Assembly (NCBI GenBank): GCA_013407085.1
Contig: JACCGJ010011408.1
Location: forward strand, 1-64,000
Source of the DNA: Atriophallophorus winterbourni
Taxonomy: Eukaryota; Platyhelminthes; Trematoda; Plagiorchiida; Microphallidae
Reading direction: 5' to 3'
Length of the DNA: 64,000 nt
A program made the position numbers and the translations under genes. Position 1 is the first letter of the stretch. Every line of letters starts with the position of its first letter. Shown here in pieces: positions 10,641-21,893 of this stretch. Under the pieces are notes generated by a model. That model saw nothing but the letters and a program-made list of their open reading frames with translations. It did not search any database and was not told the DNA's origin.

Positions 10641-12960
10641 TTAACTTCGGGTGGGGGAAGAAGATTCACAAAAAGCAAGGCTTTTGTTCAGTGAATGTGA
10701 ACAATCAGAAAAAATAGTTGCGATGAACCTGTTGCATTCATGAAAGTGACGAGCAACAATAGTGTTCCGCAGGTCATCAACGTGAACACAACTCAATCTT
10801 AAGATGAGCTTAATACTTCTTTTGATCATCATAAAATCATATTCCAAAAGGCCAGGAAAAATTACGGTGGAAGCGTAAAGGAGGTGTGGAATGATGCAAG
10901 AACAAACAAAAAGTTGAATAACGTTTAGTGCTATGGAGAGAGAACAGAGGCGGATTGCATTGAATGACATTTGACGCATCTTTTTGAATTGATTGGTTAG
11001 ATGTTTGGTCCAGCTAAAATCGTCGAAAATTGTTGTGCCAAGATACTTGAAGCTGTAACATCTTTTGAACACAGAGCCGTTAAACAAAACGTGAGGAATT
11101 TCATAATGAAGGGCTAGATAACGCTGTCCAGTCATGTTGGAATATACCATCTCGTTGCATTTTGATGGATTCAGAGATAAACCAAACGTGGATGATCATT
11201 GACCAATGTTCGTAACCACTGATTCTAAGACATGTTGGTCGATCCCAAGATTATTATTCATTGCAACGACAACGTCATCAGCGTATTTAATAGTAAGTGT
11301 AGAAGGGTCACAAGGAAGATCAGAAATGTAAAGGGAAAATAAAAATGGGGACAGTATTGCACCCTGAAGAACACCACGCGAAATCGGTATTTCACGGAAG
11401 GCTTCTCCGTTCACAACGGTATATTAGAGACGACCCTCAAAGTAGGATGCAATCCAATGAAGGATATTTGTTGTAACGCCACTGACAAATAATTTTTGCA
11501 ATAAAGAGTTTCTCAGAACACTGTTGGAAGCATTTGTATAATCCAGAAAAAATTTGTACAGCTTTCGATTTACTATAAGAATATATATTTATTCTTGGAC
11601 ATCCAGGCATGCAATACATGATCAGTTTATCAAAATTCGAACAGCAAAAGAAAATAGTACAGTGCGAGTGACCGAAGTGAGCGGGATTTTTGAACATTTT
11701 TTACAGAACGTGTGACATAATCCGTGAGCAAAGCGACAGCATCAACTGTTGATCGATTTTTACGGTAGGAGAACTGATGAGCATCGTGTACCTGAGAGCT
11801 GAATGCCATTCTTCGTAGAACAATGCTCTCAAAAGCTTTAAGCAACTGCGAGGTGCACGCGATCGGGCGGTATTTACCAGGATCTTTTTTGGGATCGAGG
11901 TTATACACACAGATTTCCAGCAATCAGGCATAATTGCTTTTTACATGCAACGATTGAAAATGGATGTGATGGGGGACGAAATTCTCTAGCAAGTTCCTTT
12001 AGTACAACGGGCGAGAGATCGTCTGGTCCTGCAGCCTTAAAACTTGAGACAGCTGAAAGTGCGCCAAAGACCTCCGATACTTTAGTAAAGGGTGAATTGG
12101 AAAACCAGGATGGGGGTAAAATGAAGTTCTGTGCACAGACATTATCGGTTATGCAGGGCACAAAAGATTTGTTCAAGGAATTAATATCCAAAATAGATCT
12201 GTGAGTTACAGAGAATTTGTAAGCCCTCCACCTACGGTTACGATCTAATGGCCATGCGAATAGACGCGCTCCACCAGGGGGGTTTTCTTCGCGTTCTCGC
12301 TGGTTGTGAAGGAGCAAAACATTCCTGTAGTTGTAAAAGGTGCCATTTTATAATATTCCACCCGATTTATACACTAGGTTCTAATTCATCGGGTTCCAAA
12401 CTTAGATTCGTTGCTTCAGTTTGTAGTTAGACGATGCCCATTCGACCAAAGTTGCAGGACATCCTCACTAGGTGACTAGGATGCACTAAAGTCCAGTCAA
12501 GGAGAATTACAGCGTGGTCGCTCTTGCCTAGTGGCGAAAGGTATTTGATTCCATAAATATCTCTTTCATGAGGAGGTGAAACCAAATCTAAAGTGGACGG
12601 AGTATTTCCTGACCTAAACCTTGTAGGTTCCCCGACATGAATTCAGTCCAGATATTGCGACTTAGCTGACTCTGGTGAAGAAATTTCAGTACGCCAATCA
12701 ATGCCCGGGAGATTGAAGTCTCCAACAATTAGTAATGCGATGCATTGTCCTTTTAGTACTTCCAGGGTGTCCCTCAGTAATTGATAGTCTAATGGTGAAG
12801 CAGTCGGGGTTCTATAAGCACACGCAAGTGCCAGTCTCCTCCTAGCGACAGTGAGAAATACGGATGTAAGTTGGATTGAGTTAGAAGCAATCTTTATCGA
12901 TGTCTCACTGATGATAGATGGCGTACCTAGTTGATACAAATGACGGAACATGATCATCTG
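10641..12960 (-). pseudogene. LINE-E, endonuclease and reverse transcriptase relic
   Basis: A diverged CR1/jockey-type ORF2 in several frames. 12957-12643 has VARRRLALACAYRTPTASPL and LLIVGDFNLPGIDW (endonuclease). 12317-11930 has FKAAGPDDLSPVVLKELARE. 11923-11630 has DPGKYRPIACTSQLLKAFES and SYRKNRSTVDAVALLTDYV. 11414-11196 has ISRGVLQGAILSPFLFSLYI and the catalytic TIKYADDVVVAMN. 11150-10641 (169 codons) has YSFKYLGTTIFDDFSWTKHL and IPHLLYASTVIFPGLL. Catalytic aspartates are still readable, but stops and frameshifts separate every block. The family is different from CR1-A and CR1-B. Confidence 0.75.
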
Positions 12961-13199
12961 GTTTCAACCATGATTCGGAGATGGCAATTATGTCGACCTG
13001 GTTTTCCGGTGCAGCAAGCTGCAGCTCACCCCCCACTTATTACATATACTGCAAGCATTTGGGTACAGTACACGTGTATTTCTATTCTGCGCACATTTTA
13101 ATCTACCTTTACTCGGGGTGGGAGCACCGTCGCGGATACCCCGTTTTTGAAACCGAAGCAGTAGATAAGTGGTTAAACTGCGCTTGCGAACGAGCTTGC

Positions 13200-13840
13200 A
13201 CCGGCCTAATGGCAGTTGTACATAGATTTTCCTCGTTCAAGAGCCTTCTAAAAAGCTAATGTTGCTTGTTTCCTGGCGTAGTGCCTTGAAGACCTGAAAG
13301 GCGTTCGCGTGTTAACGAGTTTTTAATGCACTCGTATTCTACTGGCGACACATTTTGAAGTACTACTACAGCAGATGACTTGAGCATTTTATGTTGGCTA
13401 AGGTTTATCCATTTCATGGGAGTTTTCAAGCCAGTCATGTGCGTCTTTGAACGCTTTCCATGAAAGTGTGGTTGCGGCCTTGTATCCTGGACAACTTTGA
13501 AACGCTTATTTGCGTAGCCTTCATGGTAAGCACTTTCTGAGTGAAGCGTATCCCTGTCCAGCTGGTTTATAAATTCTACTAAAATCGGACGAGCGCTACT
13601 TACAGTTGTGTTCCACCGGCCTACACCATGGACCCTTTTGACCTTACAGTTAATTACCCCTGCGTGCGCAAAACATCTTGAACCCTGGAAAGGTCCTTTT
13701 TTTCGTGAATTAGCGGCTCTTCCCTATGTAGAATGAGCAGAGTACGAGTTGGCCTCGTTTCCGCCATTTAATTGGGTGCAGCAAGCTTACTAACTTGCTC
13801 AGCCAATGCATTTATTTGCCTTTCTAAGGCAACGTGTTAG
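13200..13840 (-). pseudogene. LINE-E ORF1 relic
   Basis: Minus-strand pieces upstream of the endonuclease read ALERQINALAEQVSKL (coiled-coil-like, near 13835), RTLLILHREEPLIHEKKDL and LSRVQDVL (near 13700), SARPILVEFINQLDR (near 13590) and AYHEGYANKRFKVVQDT. The order of coiled coil, LILxxxEP block and RPILVxF block is that of CR1 ORF1 proteins, which bind RNA, and matches the better-preserved ORF1 at 20837-21277. At least four stops interrupt it. Confidence 0.6.
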
Positions 13841-14412
13841 ATTTCTGTGGTTTTACCGGACACTTATTCTTTGCAACGTTTTTTTGTAAGGTTCTTTATA
13901 CCCCTCAATGCGCTTTTCGATACCTACCGATGGTACTTCGGTCAAAGCCCGGTTTTATTGATATGAGTGTTTTCTTTCTTACGACTTCGGTGTATGACAA
14001 CGCAGAATTCGTACTGTTTGCTACAACGTTGTTCATACTGCGGGCAGAGATCATCAGGAAAGCTTCTCTTGCGTTTCGCTTACAGTTACCGCATACCCAT
14101 TACAGGAAACTATTTTTACAATTAGTTTAGTAATGCTTCGCAAGAATGCCAGAGTATTTCCAATTAGCCCATCTCTTGCACACATCACAAGCTATGCCTT
14201 TGACAACTTTCTTCCCACATTCGATTAAAATGCAGGGGTATGACACTTTAGGCATAGTTCGATTTTTAAAATAATTTGAATATCAATATATATATATATA
14301 TTATATTTATTTTCCAAAAACAGAAAAAATTACAGCAAATTCAGGAACAGCGATTTGGAAATGGATTATGTGGGAGAGCGTGGGAAATACAACCAATTTA
14401 AACGTGTCGCTT
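13841..14412. other. Unassigned, AT-rich
   Basis: Contains a 98-codon forward open frame (13834-14130) with no recognised motif and a TA-dinucleotide run at 14284-14302. I see no support for a gene. Confidence 0.35.
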
Positions 14413-15835
14413 TAAAGTATCAGTATCAGTATCACATGACGATAGTCAATCAAGTCGAAACGAGTGCTTAGATTCTTTCAGAGGTGTGCGTGAAAACACT
14501 CGCCACTAACAGGATTGATTCGTAAGTAAGACAGGAGCGTGTAACTGTGAATGGATGATGGGAGAGGTCTCATCACCAAAAAGTGAGAGAGTTAATGCAT
14601 GTTGCATGTCCAATCGAATGAAAAGACGATGGACAGCAGTTTATTTCAACAAATACGGAAAATGCAAAAGAAACGCTTTTTGTGTTTCAAAATGATTTTC
14701 CAAATATTTTTGTGGTTTTCGACCACAAATATGGAGGGATTTAGTCTTAATGGTAATGCTCCGGAAAGAGCACTTGCCACCGTTCGTCCAGCCCATGTTT
14801 GAACGCAATTACTGAAGTCACCGAGATTAGTTCTGTGGGACGTGAGTCCCACGCATTCACTATACGGATGCCGAAGAAGTGCGTTATGGATTCGAGCCTG
14901 GTGTGCTGTTTACTTAGCTTAAGACTGTGCCCTCGTGTACCAACCAAAGGAGAGAACCGAAAGAAGTCATCGAATTCGAGACAACTTGATCCTTCCACAA
15001 CCTTCAAAGTCTTTATAAGATCCCCCCAAGTTTCCTCCTCCTAGTGCTAATAGACGATTTTCATAATTGGTGTATGCTAACCCCTCGATTATGCAAGCGG
15101 CCATCTTCTGTACCTTTCCTAGCTGCACGATATCCTTCTGGAAATACGGCTTCCAAGCCTGGATACAGTATTATCAATGTCGTCTCACTATTGCCTTGTA
15201 GAGGGCAATAGCACTTCAGCTTCACTGCAAGTGATGGCAATACGTAGTCGAAAGTGTTCCCTCCTGGCCCTGGCAGCAGCATATTGGTCAGCCCACTTAA
15301 AGTTTGCGGAGACCACGATTCTTATATCCTTAATAGATTTTACCCTACGGAACTCCGTGTGAGCTGATGGCGTAGAGAAAATCATTTTGCCTGCCAGTGT
15401 AAAAAGCAATTGACTCTTATCTAGGTTAAGGAGGAAGGTCTCACTTAACCGTGCATGCCGTCGCAGCTTCTACATCAATCATCAGATCAGAGTTATCCAA
15501 CCCACCGACAATTTCAACGTCGTCAGCAAACATATAACAATATGAGCGCAGTTGTTTGGCTAGATCATCAATGAAGCTGAGGAACAGCAACAGCCCCAAG
15601 ACTGAGCCCTGAGGAACATCACTCGTTATATGCGCATTTGCGGAGTATGTATCATCTACCCTGACAGTAAAGGAAAGATCGCTAAGAAATGCTCGAAGCC
15701 AGCCCAGAAGGTTTCCTGATACTACTATGGCTGAGAGTTTGAGAAGCAAGAACTTATGGTTGACTGAATCAAAAGCCTTACTAAAGTCGAGATAGAAGAC
15801 TTCTACGGATATGCCATCAAGTAAGATTTCTCATA
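14413..15835 (-). pseudogene. CR1-C LINE relic with (AGTATC)n tail
   Basis: Minus strand. 15800-15441 has the in-frame blocks GNLLGWLRAFLSDLSFTVRV, SDVPQGSVLGLLLFLSFIDD and the catalytic YMFADDVEIVGG. 15409-15188 has SIKDIRIVVSANFKWADQY. 15007-14747 has FFRFSPLVGTRGHSLKLSK and HFFGIRIVNAWDSRP, ending in a stop. The 3'UTR runs to a short AGTATC repeat at 14417-14434, a different tail from CR1-A and CR1-B. The 5' end is lost at about 15835, where a plus-strand LINE begins. Confidence 0.7.
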
Positions 15836-15837
15836 GC

Positions 15838-16700
15838 AAGAGCTAGACAGAATTTTGGTTTGATCAATCAAAAATTCCTCCTTCGTGAAAGTAGACTGAG
15901 TCTATATAAAATGAAAGTATTACCGATTCTTGATTACTGTAATATAGCCTACTCTCACATCGCTAGGCGTGACTGTATACTCTTAGAAAGCCTTCAACGT
16001 AGAATTAGCAAAATCATGTTAGGCTACTCTAATCCTTCATCTTATAAAGTACGATGCAGTCTACTAGGCATTGACCCGCTATGGTTACGCAGAATTCGCC
16101 TTAATCTTTCTCTTTTCTTCCGAATCATCACAGAGCACCAAGTTAAGATTAGGTCCACAATGCGCTTCCAAGATTGTAATCGTTATGTACGACGTAACCG
16201 AATGAGGCTATTACATATTCCCCTTACTCGCACTAAAGTTCGACAAAACTTCTTTTTAATTAGGTATGCACATCTTTGGAATTCTCTTCCACTCCATTTT
16301 CGTATGTGCACTTCTACAGGTAAATTTAAAGCACTCGTAGAATCTCTTACTGCTCCATCGCTATGTGAAATTCTCAAAATAAACACCTCTATAGACAATA
16401 TATTTTGTCACGGTATTCCTGGTTATTGAACCAATTGTAAGTATTTTGTACATTAGCACACGCATAGAACAGTTCACAATGTACAAAATACATTGTATTA
16501 TCAAGTGTCAGGTTACCTAAGGTCTATGTATGTTGCATCAAAACCTGGGACTCGTAGTATATGTATCTATACTTATTGTATCTCTATTATATCTGTCTAG
16601 GCCTGGACAACCTGACAGTAGCTCAGCCCACATACAGTTTCTGTCTGTGCAGCACTTTGCCTGGATCAGGCTTGTGCTTCCACTTTAATAGGCTCATTTC
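15838..16700 (+). mobile_element. LINE-D, 5'-truncated plus-strand element
   Basis: A truncated LINE whose coding part (15860-16429) is open to its natural stop and whose 3'UTR (16430-16700) carries CTGTCTAGGCCTGG, CAACCTGACAGTA and TGGATCAGGCTTGTG motifs shared with other LINE 3' ends in the window. It abuts the broken 5' side of CR1-C. Confidence 0.65.
15860..16429 (+). pseudogene. LINE-D reverse transcriptase C-terminal domain
   Basis: 189 open codons without the catalytic palm. The peptide LYKMKVLPILDYCNIAYSHI, LLESLQRRISKIML, LRRIRLNLSLFF, RTKVRQNFFLIRYAHLWNSL is the post-palm (thumb and C-terminal) part of a jockey/CR1-superfamily RT, where RLATKY-like blocks and NxLPL near the end are usual. 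No endonuclease is present, so it cannot move by itself. The unbroken frame suggests a young insertion. The listed start is a TTG inside the truncated frame, not a true initiator. Confidence 0.7.
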
Positions 16701-16796
16701 ACCCACCTTTTGGTTTAAACATAGTTATCCTCAAATAAATAGAAAATTGTAACATCTAAAACATTAATTTTTATGATTATCTTTTATAACGCAGCT

Positions 16797-16870
16797 GTAG
16801 TGTCAAGTGGTAGAAGTTAAAACCACTACCCTTGCAGTCGTGAGGTCCAGGTTCGAATCCCGGTGGCGAC
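16797..16870 (+). repeat. tRNA-derived head of a SINE-like module
   Basis: Contains an A-box-like TGTCAAGTGG and a perfect B box GGTTCGAATCC, 30-40 bases apart, then CCGGTGGCGAC. The two ends do not pair into a clean 7-bp acceptor stem, so I take it for a tRNA-derived polymerase III head and not a working tRNA gene. An inverted copy lies at 60668-60728. Confidence 0.6.
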
Positions 16871-17193
16871 ATTATTTTCTGTAAATAATTCTTCATTGGA
16901 TTTAAGACACATCATTTTTTCCAAATAGCGTTGTCTAACTTCTATATCCCTTATCTTAATTTCAATTTTGTCCAAAGCGACAGAAGTTCAAACAAACCAC
17001 TGGCTGATAATTGTTAATAAAAATAAATGAATAAATAAAATGAATGTCTACTAACAAACTACAAGTAATAGCGGGTGCAGTGCTCAAGGAAAGTTCCAGC
17101 TCTGATGAGCTGGATCCATTTTTTGATACGTTTCCTAATGACACTCACTAATGACTCTCCCACAGTTCCTTTTCTCAATCTCTGCAACCATTC

Positions 17194-17379
17194 GTGCACC
17201 GTTTCGCTGAACCAGCAGATGCAAAACTCAACGAAACGGAAATGAAAAGAAAATCAAGGGAGCGGATAAAATGGAAGAGGGAGATTGATTTGGAAAAAAT
17301 CAGAATAAGGATGAGAGAGATAAAAGTTAAACAATCCTATTTGGAAAAAATGATGTGTCTTCAATCCGATGACGAATAA
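17194..17379 (+). other. Small open frame with a charged coiled-coil-like end
   Basis: A 61-codon frame inside the inverted module, rich in K, R and E in a heptad-like pattern (REIDLEKIRIRMREIKVKQS, then YLEKMMCLQSDDE). The same C-terminus is encoded by both outer arms (minus 16960-16880; plus 60570-60650). Repetition of the peptide with mainly conservative changes suggests it was once the end of a coding region of a mobile element. I do not recognise the family. Confidence 0.35.
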
Positions 17380-17392
17380 TTTTCAGAAAATA

Positions 17393-17470
17393 CTGCCGCC
17401 ATCGAGACTCGAACCTGCGACCTCCGGACACTTAGGCGATGCACATGACCAATACACCACTGGGTCACTG
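17393..17470 (-). repeat. Second tRNA-derived head
   Basis: On the minus strand it begins GTGACCCAGTGGTGTATTGG (A-box-like) and has GGTTCGAGTCT (B-box-like, one change) before CGATGGCGGC. It diverges from the head at 16797-16870 in the anticodon region. It is probably a tRNA-derived promoter of a SINE-like unit. Confidence 0.55.
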
Positions 17471-17556
17471 ATGAATAGTCTAAATTATTAGTAATTAGAT
17501 AGACTTTTATTTCAATGTTTTTAGCCTAGCCAAAATTGGTAGTGGAGATAACGTTT

Positions 17557-17867
17557 ACCGTGTCAAGTTACCTAAGGTCTAGGCATGTCTCGTCACATAG
17601 CCACACTTCTTCATCGTAACCGTGCGTATTATAATCATTTTCACCATATGACCATATCCTTAACCGTGATCTGCTTATATTTAACCCATTTATATATGAA
17701 AATATGGTTTGTCATAATATATTTACTGAAAAACAAAAAAAAATGAAAAAACGCTAAAAATGCAAAAAATACTGTTTTTTGATCTTTTTTATCGTTTATA
17801 ATCGATTTACTATTTCTCTTTGATAACCTCTCACCATGATGGTGAAGAGAATATCTTTAATTGTGTT
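17557..17867. other. Unassigned, A/T-rich
   Basis: Holds one copy of the motif TTACCTAAGGTCTA (17566-17579), otherwise A-rich sequence without coding signal. The left flank of the following repeat begins near 17868. Confidence 0.35.
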
Positions 17868-18510
17868 CCAGTGTCTCCGACTCCCAAACCAACTCCGACA
17901 CTGGCCCTTGCTCCTTCCGCATACGACTGATTCTTCTATATGGACCGAAAGCCCTACTGGCGAACAGTTTTGGTTTCCTTATTTCCGACAATTCTTCAAC
18001 TTTCTGGATCGTACAACTGGCCCAAACCTCATGCAATTTAAACCACAATCTCTCCCCATCCCCTTCATTTTCTATATTTTTTTTCAATTCAACTTCGGTT
18101 TTTTATATACTTTTCTTCAATCACATCCACCAACATTCCCAAGAAGTCAATTTATATATTTATAAAAAAACTTTCTTTATTTCGTAAATTTATTTTTACT
18201 GTGACAATTAAATCTTCATGCGCACCATTTCTTTTATAATTCTTTTGTCTTTTATTTTCTTTCTTTCATCCCTGCTCCAGAATTGATCGCATCCCCTTCA
18301 TTTGATTATTTCGAGGCAATCTCGATGAAACTTCATCACTGTGTGACATTGCGCGAAAAATTTAACTTTCTTACCCTTGTAAATTTACCATCCTTTATTA
18401 ATCAGCAAAATGTTCAAAATTTCCGCTTGATAAGGTCATTTAACAATTTATTTATTTTGCACACATTGATAACCTGATCATGTTTTGCATGCCTTGGTTT
18501 ACCAAGTATA

Positions 18511-18606
<96 letters not shown>
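17868..18606 (+). mobile_element. (TTA)n-tailed retroposon, copy A
   Basis: About 640 bases closely resembling 21894-22541, followed by a (TTA)n tail of ~32 units (18510-18606). The start at CCAG-TCTCCGACTC and the end in a TTA tract are shared by both copies, while the flanks differ. That is the picture of a short plus-strand retroposon with a microsatellite 3' tail. On the reverse strand a peptide containing WFKLHEVWASCTIQ and QGPVSELVWESET is partly conserved between the copies, but no transposition protein is recognised. Confidence 0.65.
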
Positions 18607-19370
18607 CATCCATCCTCTTAGTGACCTCGTTTAGAATGCTCAACAAATTAGTCAGACATGACCTACATTTTAGGAAGCCGTGTTGTGCGGCATTCAGAAA
18701 AGAGATTGTTTGGTTAGATATCCACAAATTTTATCGCGGATCAAAGTTTCCATAACTTTACATAGTACAGAAGTGAGGCTAACCTGGCGGTAATTTTTGT
18801 CGGTGGCAGAAGCTCCTCTCTCATGGATAGGCACTAAAACGGTTGTACTCCTGTCCAAAGGAAGGGTACCGTGACTGAGGGATGATGTCAAAATTTCTGT
18901 AATTGGCACAGCTAATATAGGAGCTAACAGTTTGATCATTCGGGGATTGATGCTTTCGGGCCCTGCCGACGTGTTGTATGCTAGGCTGGAAAACAAAGTC
19001 TCGACATTGTTTCCCTCAAATGTAAGGTCAGTGCAGAGTGGGCGTTCGGCGAATGCACACTGAAGTGATGGCACAGAGGCGTTCGATTTATAATCTTGGC
19101 GTTGTACGCTTCGAAAATGCAAGTAAAAGAACTGAGCGTTTCAAGTGCTTGCAATGACGGCAGAGCCATCGTCTCTTCTCAAAGTACATACACCTTTATG
19201 TGTTGACGCTTTAGATTGAACGTAGATGTTGTATCGTTTAGGATGAGTATTGGCCTCTTAAGCGAGTCTCATTTCGAAAGAGATATTTGCTGCACGTATC
19301 TTGAAAAGAGCTATATTTCGCGCTTGTTTGTAATGGGCCTAAGTCCCACATGAGGGAGTAAGCTTATAAC
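18607..19370 (-). pseudogene. CR1-D LINE relic, first half of RT
   Basis: Minus-strand frames 19122-18694 and 18690-18607 read FSSLAYNTSAGPESINPRMI (first RT block), TTVLVPIHERGASATDKNY, VSLTSVLCKVMETLIRDKI and QHGFLKCRSCLTNLLSILN. The RT stops at the (TTA)n tail of copy A, so catalytic palm and 3'UTR are missing. The retroposon may have inserted here with loss of the LINE's 3' half, or a rearrangement joined them. Confidence 0.7.
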
Positions 19371-20484
19371 GCGTCCATTTTGGGTTGCGGTGACATACAC
19401 TACGGGAGACTGAGGCTGACCACCGTTGAGGTTTACCATTTTCTCGAACGGGTACGGAGGAGCGAATCGATCCTGAAGTTAAAGGATGTTTTTCTTGATC
19501 TGCCCCCATATCTCATCTACATGGTCAATGTTTTTGCATTGGGAGTAAATCTGCTGCCTGTAATAGGGTAGCAGCGTCAATCCTATGGAAGCATCGGAAC
19601 ACCTCGAGTGAGGTTTTACCAAATGACAAGAGTAACTCGCAGGCTAACACTACATGGTCGCTAATTCCTAAAGGTGGTAGGGAGACCAAAATTTTGTATA
19701 CCGCTTCCAGAAGTCAAAATAACTAGGTCAACAGTAGATGGAGACTGACCCTCTCGGAATTTAGTTACTTCGTTTACGTGTTATTAAAGTGCCTGGGAGT
19801 GTAGTCAGTCGATAAAATCGTTGACGTTTCCTGGGGCATGCGAGGTTTGATACTCCCAGTTTATTTTGGGTAGAATAAAATCGCCGAAGATTACAACACT
19901 TATGGCTACGGATGAAAGAGACGAAAGCTAAATTTTTAAAAGAGCATTTTCTTTCAAATTAGTGCTCAGACTACGGTAGACGCAGCTTACCACTATACGA
20001 GTGCATCCATGCATGAGCAAGGCACATATTATCTGCACGTTGGTTGTAGAAAGAGAAGTACTTTTTTCAAAAGGAATAGTTTTATCAATATAAGAAGCAT
20101 TGCCCCTCCTGCTAGCTTACCAAGAGGTCTATCACTTCTTACGGCGCTAAACCTATGACCTATTGTATCTGGTATGTGGTCATCATGAGACAACCACGAT
20201 TCTGTAAGACCATTAATTTTGTCGCTGTGCGACGTCAACTCAATAGATGAGTTCAGCCCATTTATTTCTAAAGCTACAATCGTTTGTATAGAACAGAAGA
20301 GCACTATCGCGTAACGCCAGACGCCCGGTGTTAGGGCTACCAAAGAGCTCTTTGTACTCGGGTGTAATACTCGAGGCTGCTTCGCGTTTTTTTGATGGCT
20401 GTATTTCTTCAATAGATAGAGCATTCGTTTCTGAAACGGATGACAACTCCTGTTATCCAGTTTCATCTTCGTGGTCTGTGTCAC
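19371..20484 (-). pseudogene. CR1-D endonuclease relic
   Basis: 20484-20029 carries YAIVLFCSIQTIVALEINGL, ELTSHSDKINGLTESWLSHD and GHRFSAVRSDRPLGKLAGGA, which aligns with the CR1-A blocks LYANVCSIRNKW, ALSETWL and RCDRPGDRRGGG. GDFILPKINWEY-like and STVDLVILTSGS-like blocks follow near 19880-19700 in other frames. Multiple frame changes make it non-functional. Confidence 0.6.
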
Positions 20485-20836
20485 TACAACTCAAACACGA
20501 TTCATCCTCTAAAGGACGTAGCACGACAGTGGCGCTCTTCAATGTTGGAGTATCTTTTTCCCGTGTGAGCGCAATCGTCATACTATTGTCATTTACTAAG
20601 TTTTGCCTCAGAATCGAATACGGTGAGCTACGATTAAAACCTTACTTCGAATTTCTAGCCCTAATTGGGCTAGACGTTCTCGTGTGTGGCGGTGTATCAG
20701 GTTGCACGATGCACTTACCCTCGAAGAGGTTGAGTTTCTCAGCTTTTGAAAGCAATTAGTCGCGATCGCACTGCTTTGTGAATTCAACTACGATTGGCCG
20801 CGGTGATCTGGTATAATCGTCGTTTGGGCCACCCAC

Positions 20837-21277
20837 TCATCTTCCGACCCGGTGAACTCGCTTCAGCAGAGTAGTCGGTCGCATGCCTAAAGCACGGAGT
20901 AGGTCGATAACATTTCTGCGATCACTTTCCTTACGAGCCTTCGATTTTTGGATGAAAGGCTCAACCAGCGTCAAGATTAGGACATTTTTAGACCGTGTTG
21001 AGCTACCTTGGTTTCTGTCTTGCAGCTCAGCAACCACTTTTCCCAAATTATGGACTTCCTGGGCAAGTGCGCGAACATCCTTTTTCGAGCTAGTGTGATC
21101 ACCTCGATTAGCTTTAACTTGCTTCCTAGAAGCCTTTGGATAACAGGAGGATGGCGATGATTTCGCCTTTTGTTGTCTCAAATAAATGGCATGCTGGCTG
21201 AAGGTAGACGGGACCACCGAACTAGCTACTTTGGCGAAGGTTTTGGGCTTCGGAGAAGGACATGGAAGAGAACGCAT
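20837..21277 (-). pseudogene. CR1-D ORF1 (RNA-binding-type protein), partial
   Basis: An open frame of 146 codons upstream of the CR1-D endonuclease. The N-terminal third is basic and S/P/K-rich. Residues ~70-90 (DVRALAQEVHNLGKVVAEL) look like a short coiled coil. Residues ~98-146 (KNVLILTLVEPFIQKSK, then VIDLLRALGM and TLLKRVHRVGR) form the LILxLxEP-type block of CR1 ORF1 proteins, thought to bind the element RNA. The frame ends soon after VGR and continues in other frames towards 20600 (RPRPIVVEFTKQC-like). It shows that at least one CR1 lineage here had two ORFs, unlike the CR1-A copy at 5151-8529. Confidence 0.65.
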
Positions 21278-21563
21278 GCGTTTCTCAAGACGCTAATGTT
21301 CCTCCATTAAAGTTCCTTCATGCAGTCAGCGCATAGCCATGTAAGCCATCGATGGGCCGCATAAACCTTGAATTGAGCTGACGACAGTCCGAAGCATTTG
21401 GGATGTGCCCAACGCAGGCACACGTCGCACTCTATACCTTTGGAAACATTTTGTTGCGGCTAGAGTAGAGGCAAAGACATGAATTTTGAATCATTTCGTA
21501 AATTCAATAGTCAAATCTAATAACTCACGAAATTAATGAATTTCGAAAATTTGAGCAGGTTAC
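21278..21563. other. Possible CR1-D 5' region, otherwise unassigned
   Basis: Lies between the CR1-D ORF1 and the (TTCAG)n tail of the next CR1-A. A cysteine/histidine-rich reading upstream of ORF1 on the minus strand is possible but broken. No clear gene. Confidence 0.3.
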
Positions 21564-21893
21564 TCAGTTCAGTTCAGTTCAGTTGGCAAAGGACTGTAAA
21601 TGGCTGATAAGCCAGTGGAAAGCTTCAAATGAGCACCAACCACTGCCAAAGCGTTTTTGCTCATTGTGCGTTGGATATCCTCGACGATCGCGATGTCAAG
21701 TGTTTATCTGGGGTGTATTTAGGAAGCGCCTCGTAATGAATGATGATGGAAAAATGAAAATACATCTTTGTTCACCGAAACGGTGAACAACGGTCAGCTG
21801 AAGAATAGGTGTGTATTTAAAAAACAGAACTCTAGCATTTATTTTATTTAGCAGATAACGCTGGAATGGTGAACTGCCTAATGTTGCATAGCA
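21564..21893 (-). mobile_element. CR1-A copy 3, 3'UTR and tail
   Basis: Begins with (TTCAG)n at 21566-21583 and contains CCACTGCCAAAGCGTTT, GGATATCCTCGACGATCGCG, GGTCAGCTGAAGAAT and AGAACTCTAGCATTTA, aligned with 5151-5475. The element continues at 22565 after the (TTA)n-tailed retroposon. Confidence 0.75.

Larger units (their letters stand above)
16809..17556 (+). repeat. Long module repeated in inverse orientation at 60231-60728
   Basis: Close to 95% of positions I aligned by eye agree with the reverse complement of 60231-60728, apart from a block (about 17187-17447) absent there. The module is itself an inverted pair. Both ends have an outward-placed tRNA-like head, and just inside each head the inward-reading strand encodes nearly the same peptide (YLEKMMCLKSNEE on minus near 16910; YLEKMMCLQSDDE on plus near 17375). 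Confidence 0.75.

Noticed and set aside
16797..17470. Functional tRNA genes at 16797-16870 and 17393-17470
   Set aside because: B boxes are good, but the acceptor ends do not pair cleanly and the sequences are part of a repeated module, so they are tRNA-derived heads.
18452..18755. Two 91-codon frames, one per strand, across 18510-18606
   Set aside because: Produced by the TTA tract; the minus one joins a true LINE RT fragment to poly-N by chance.
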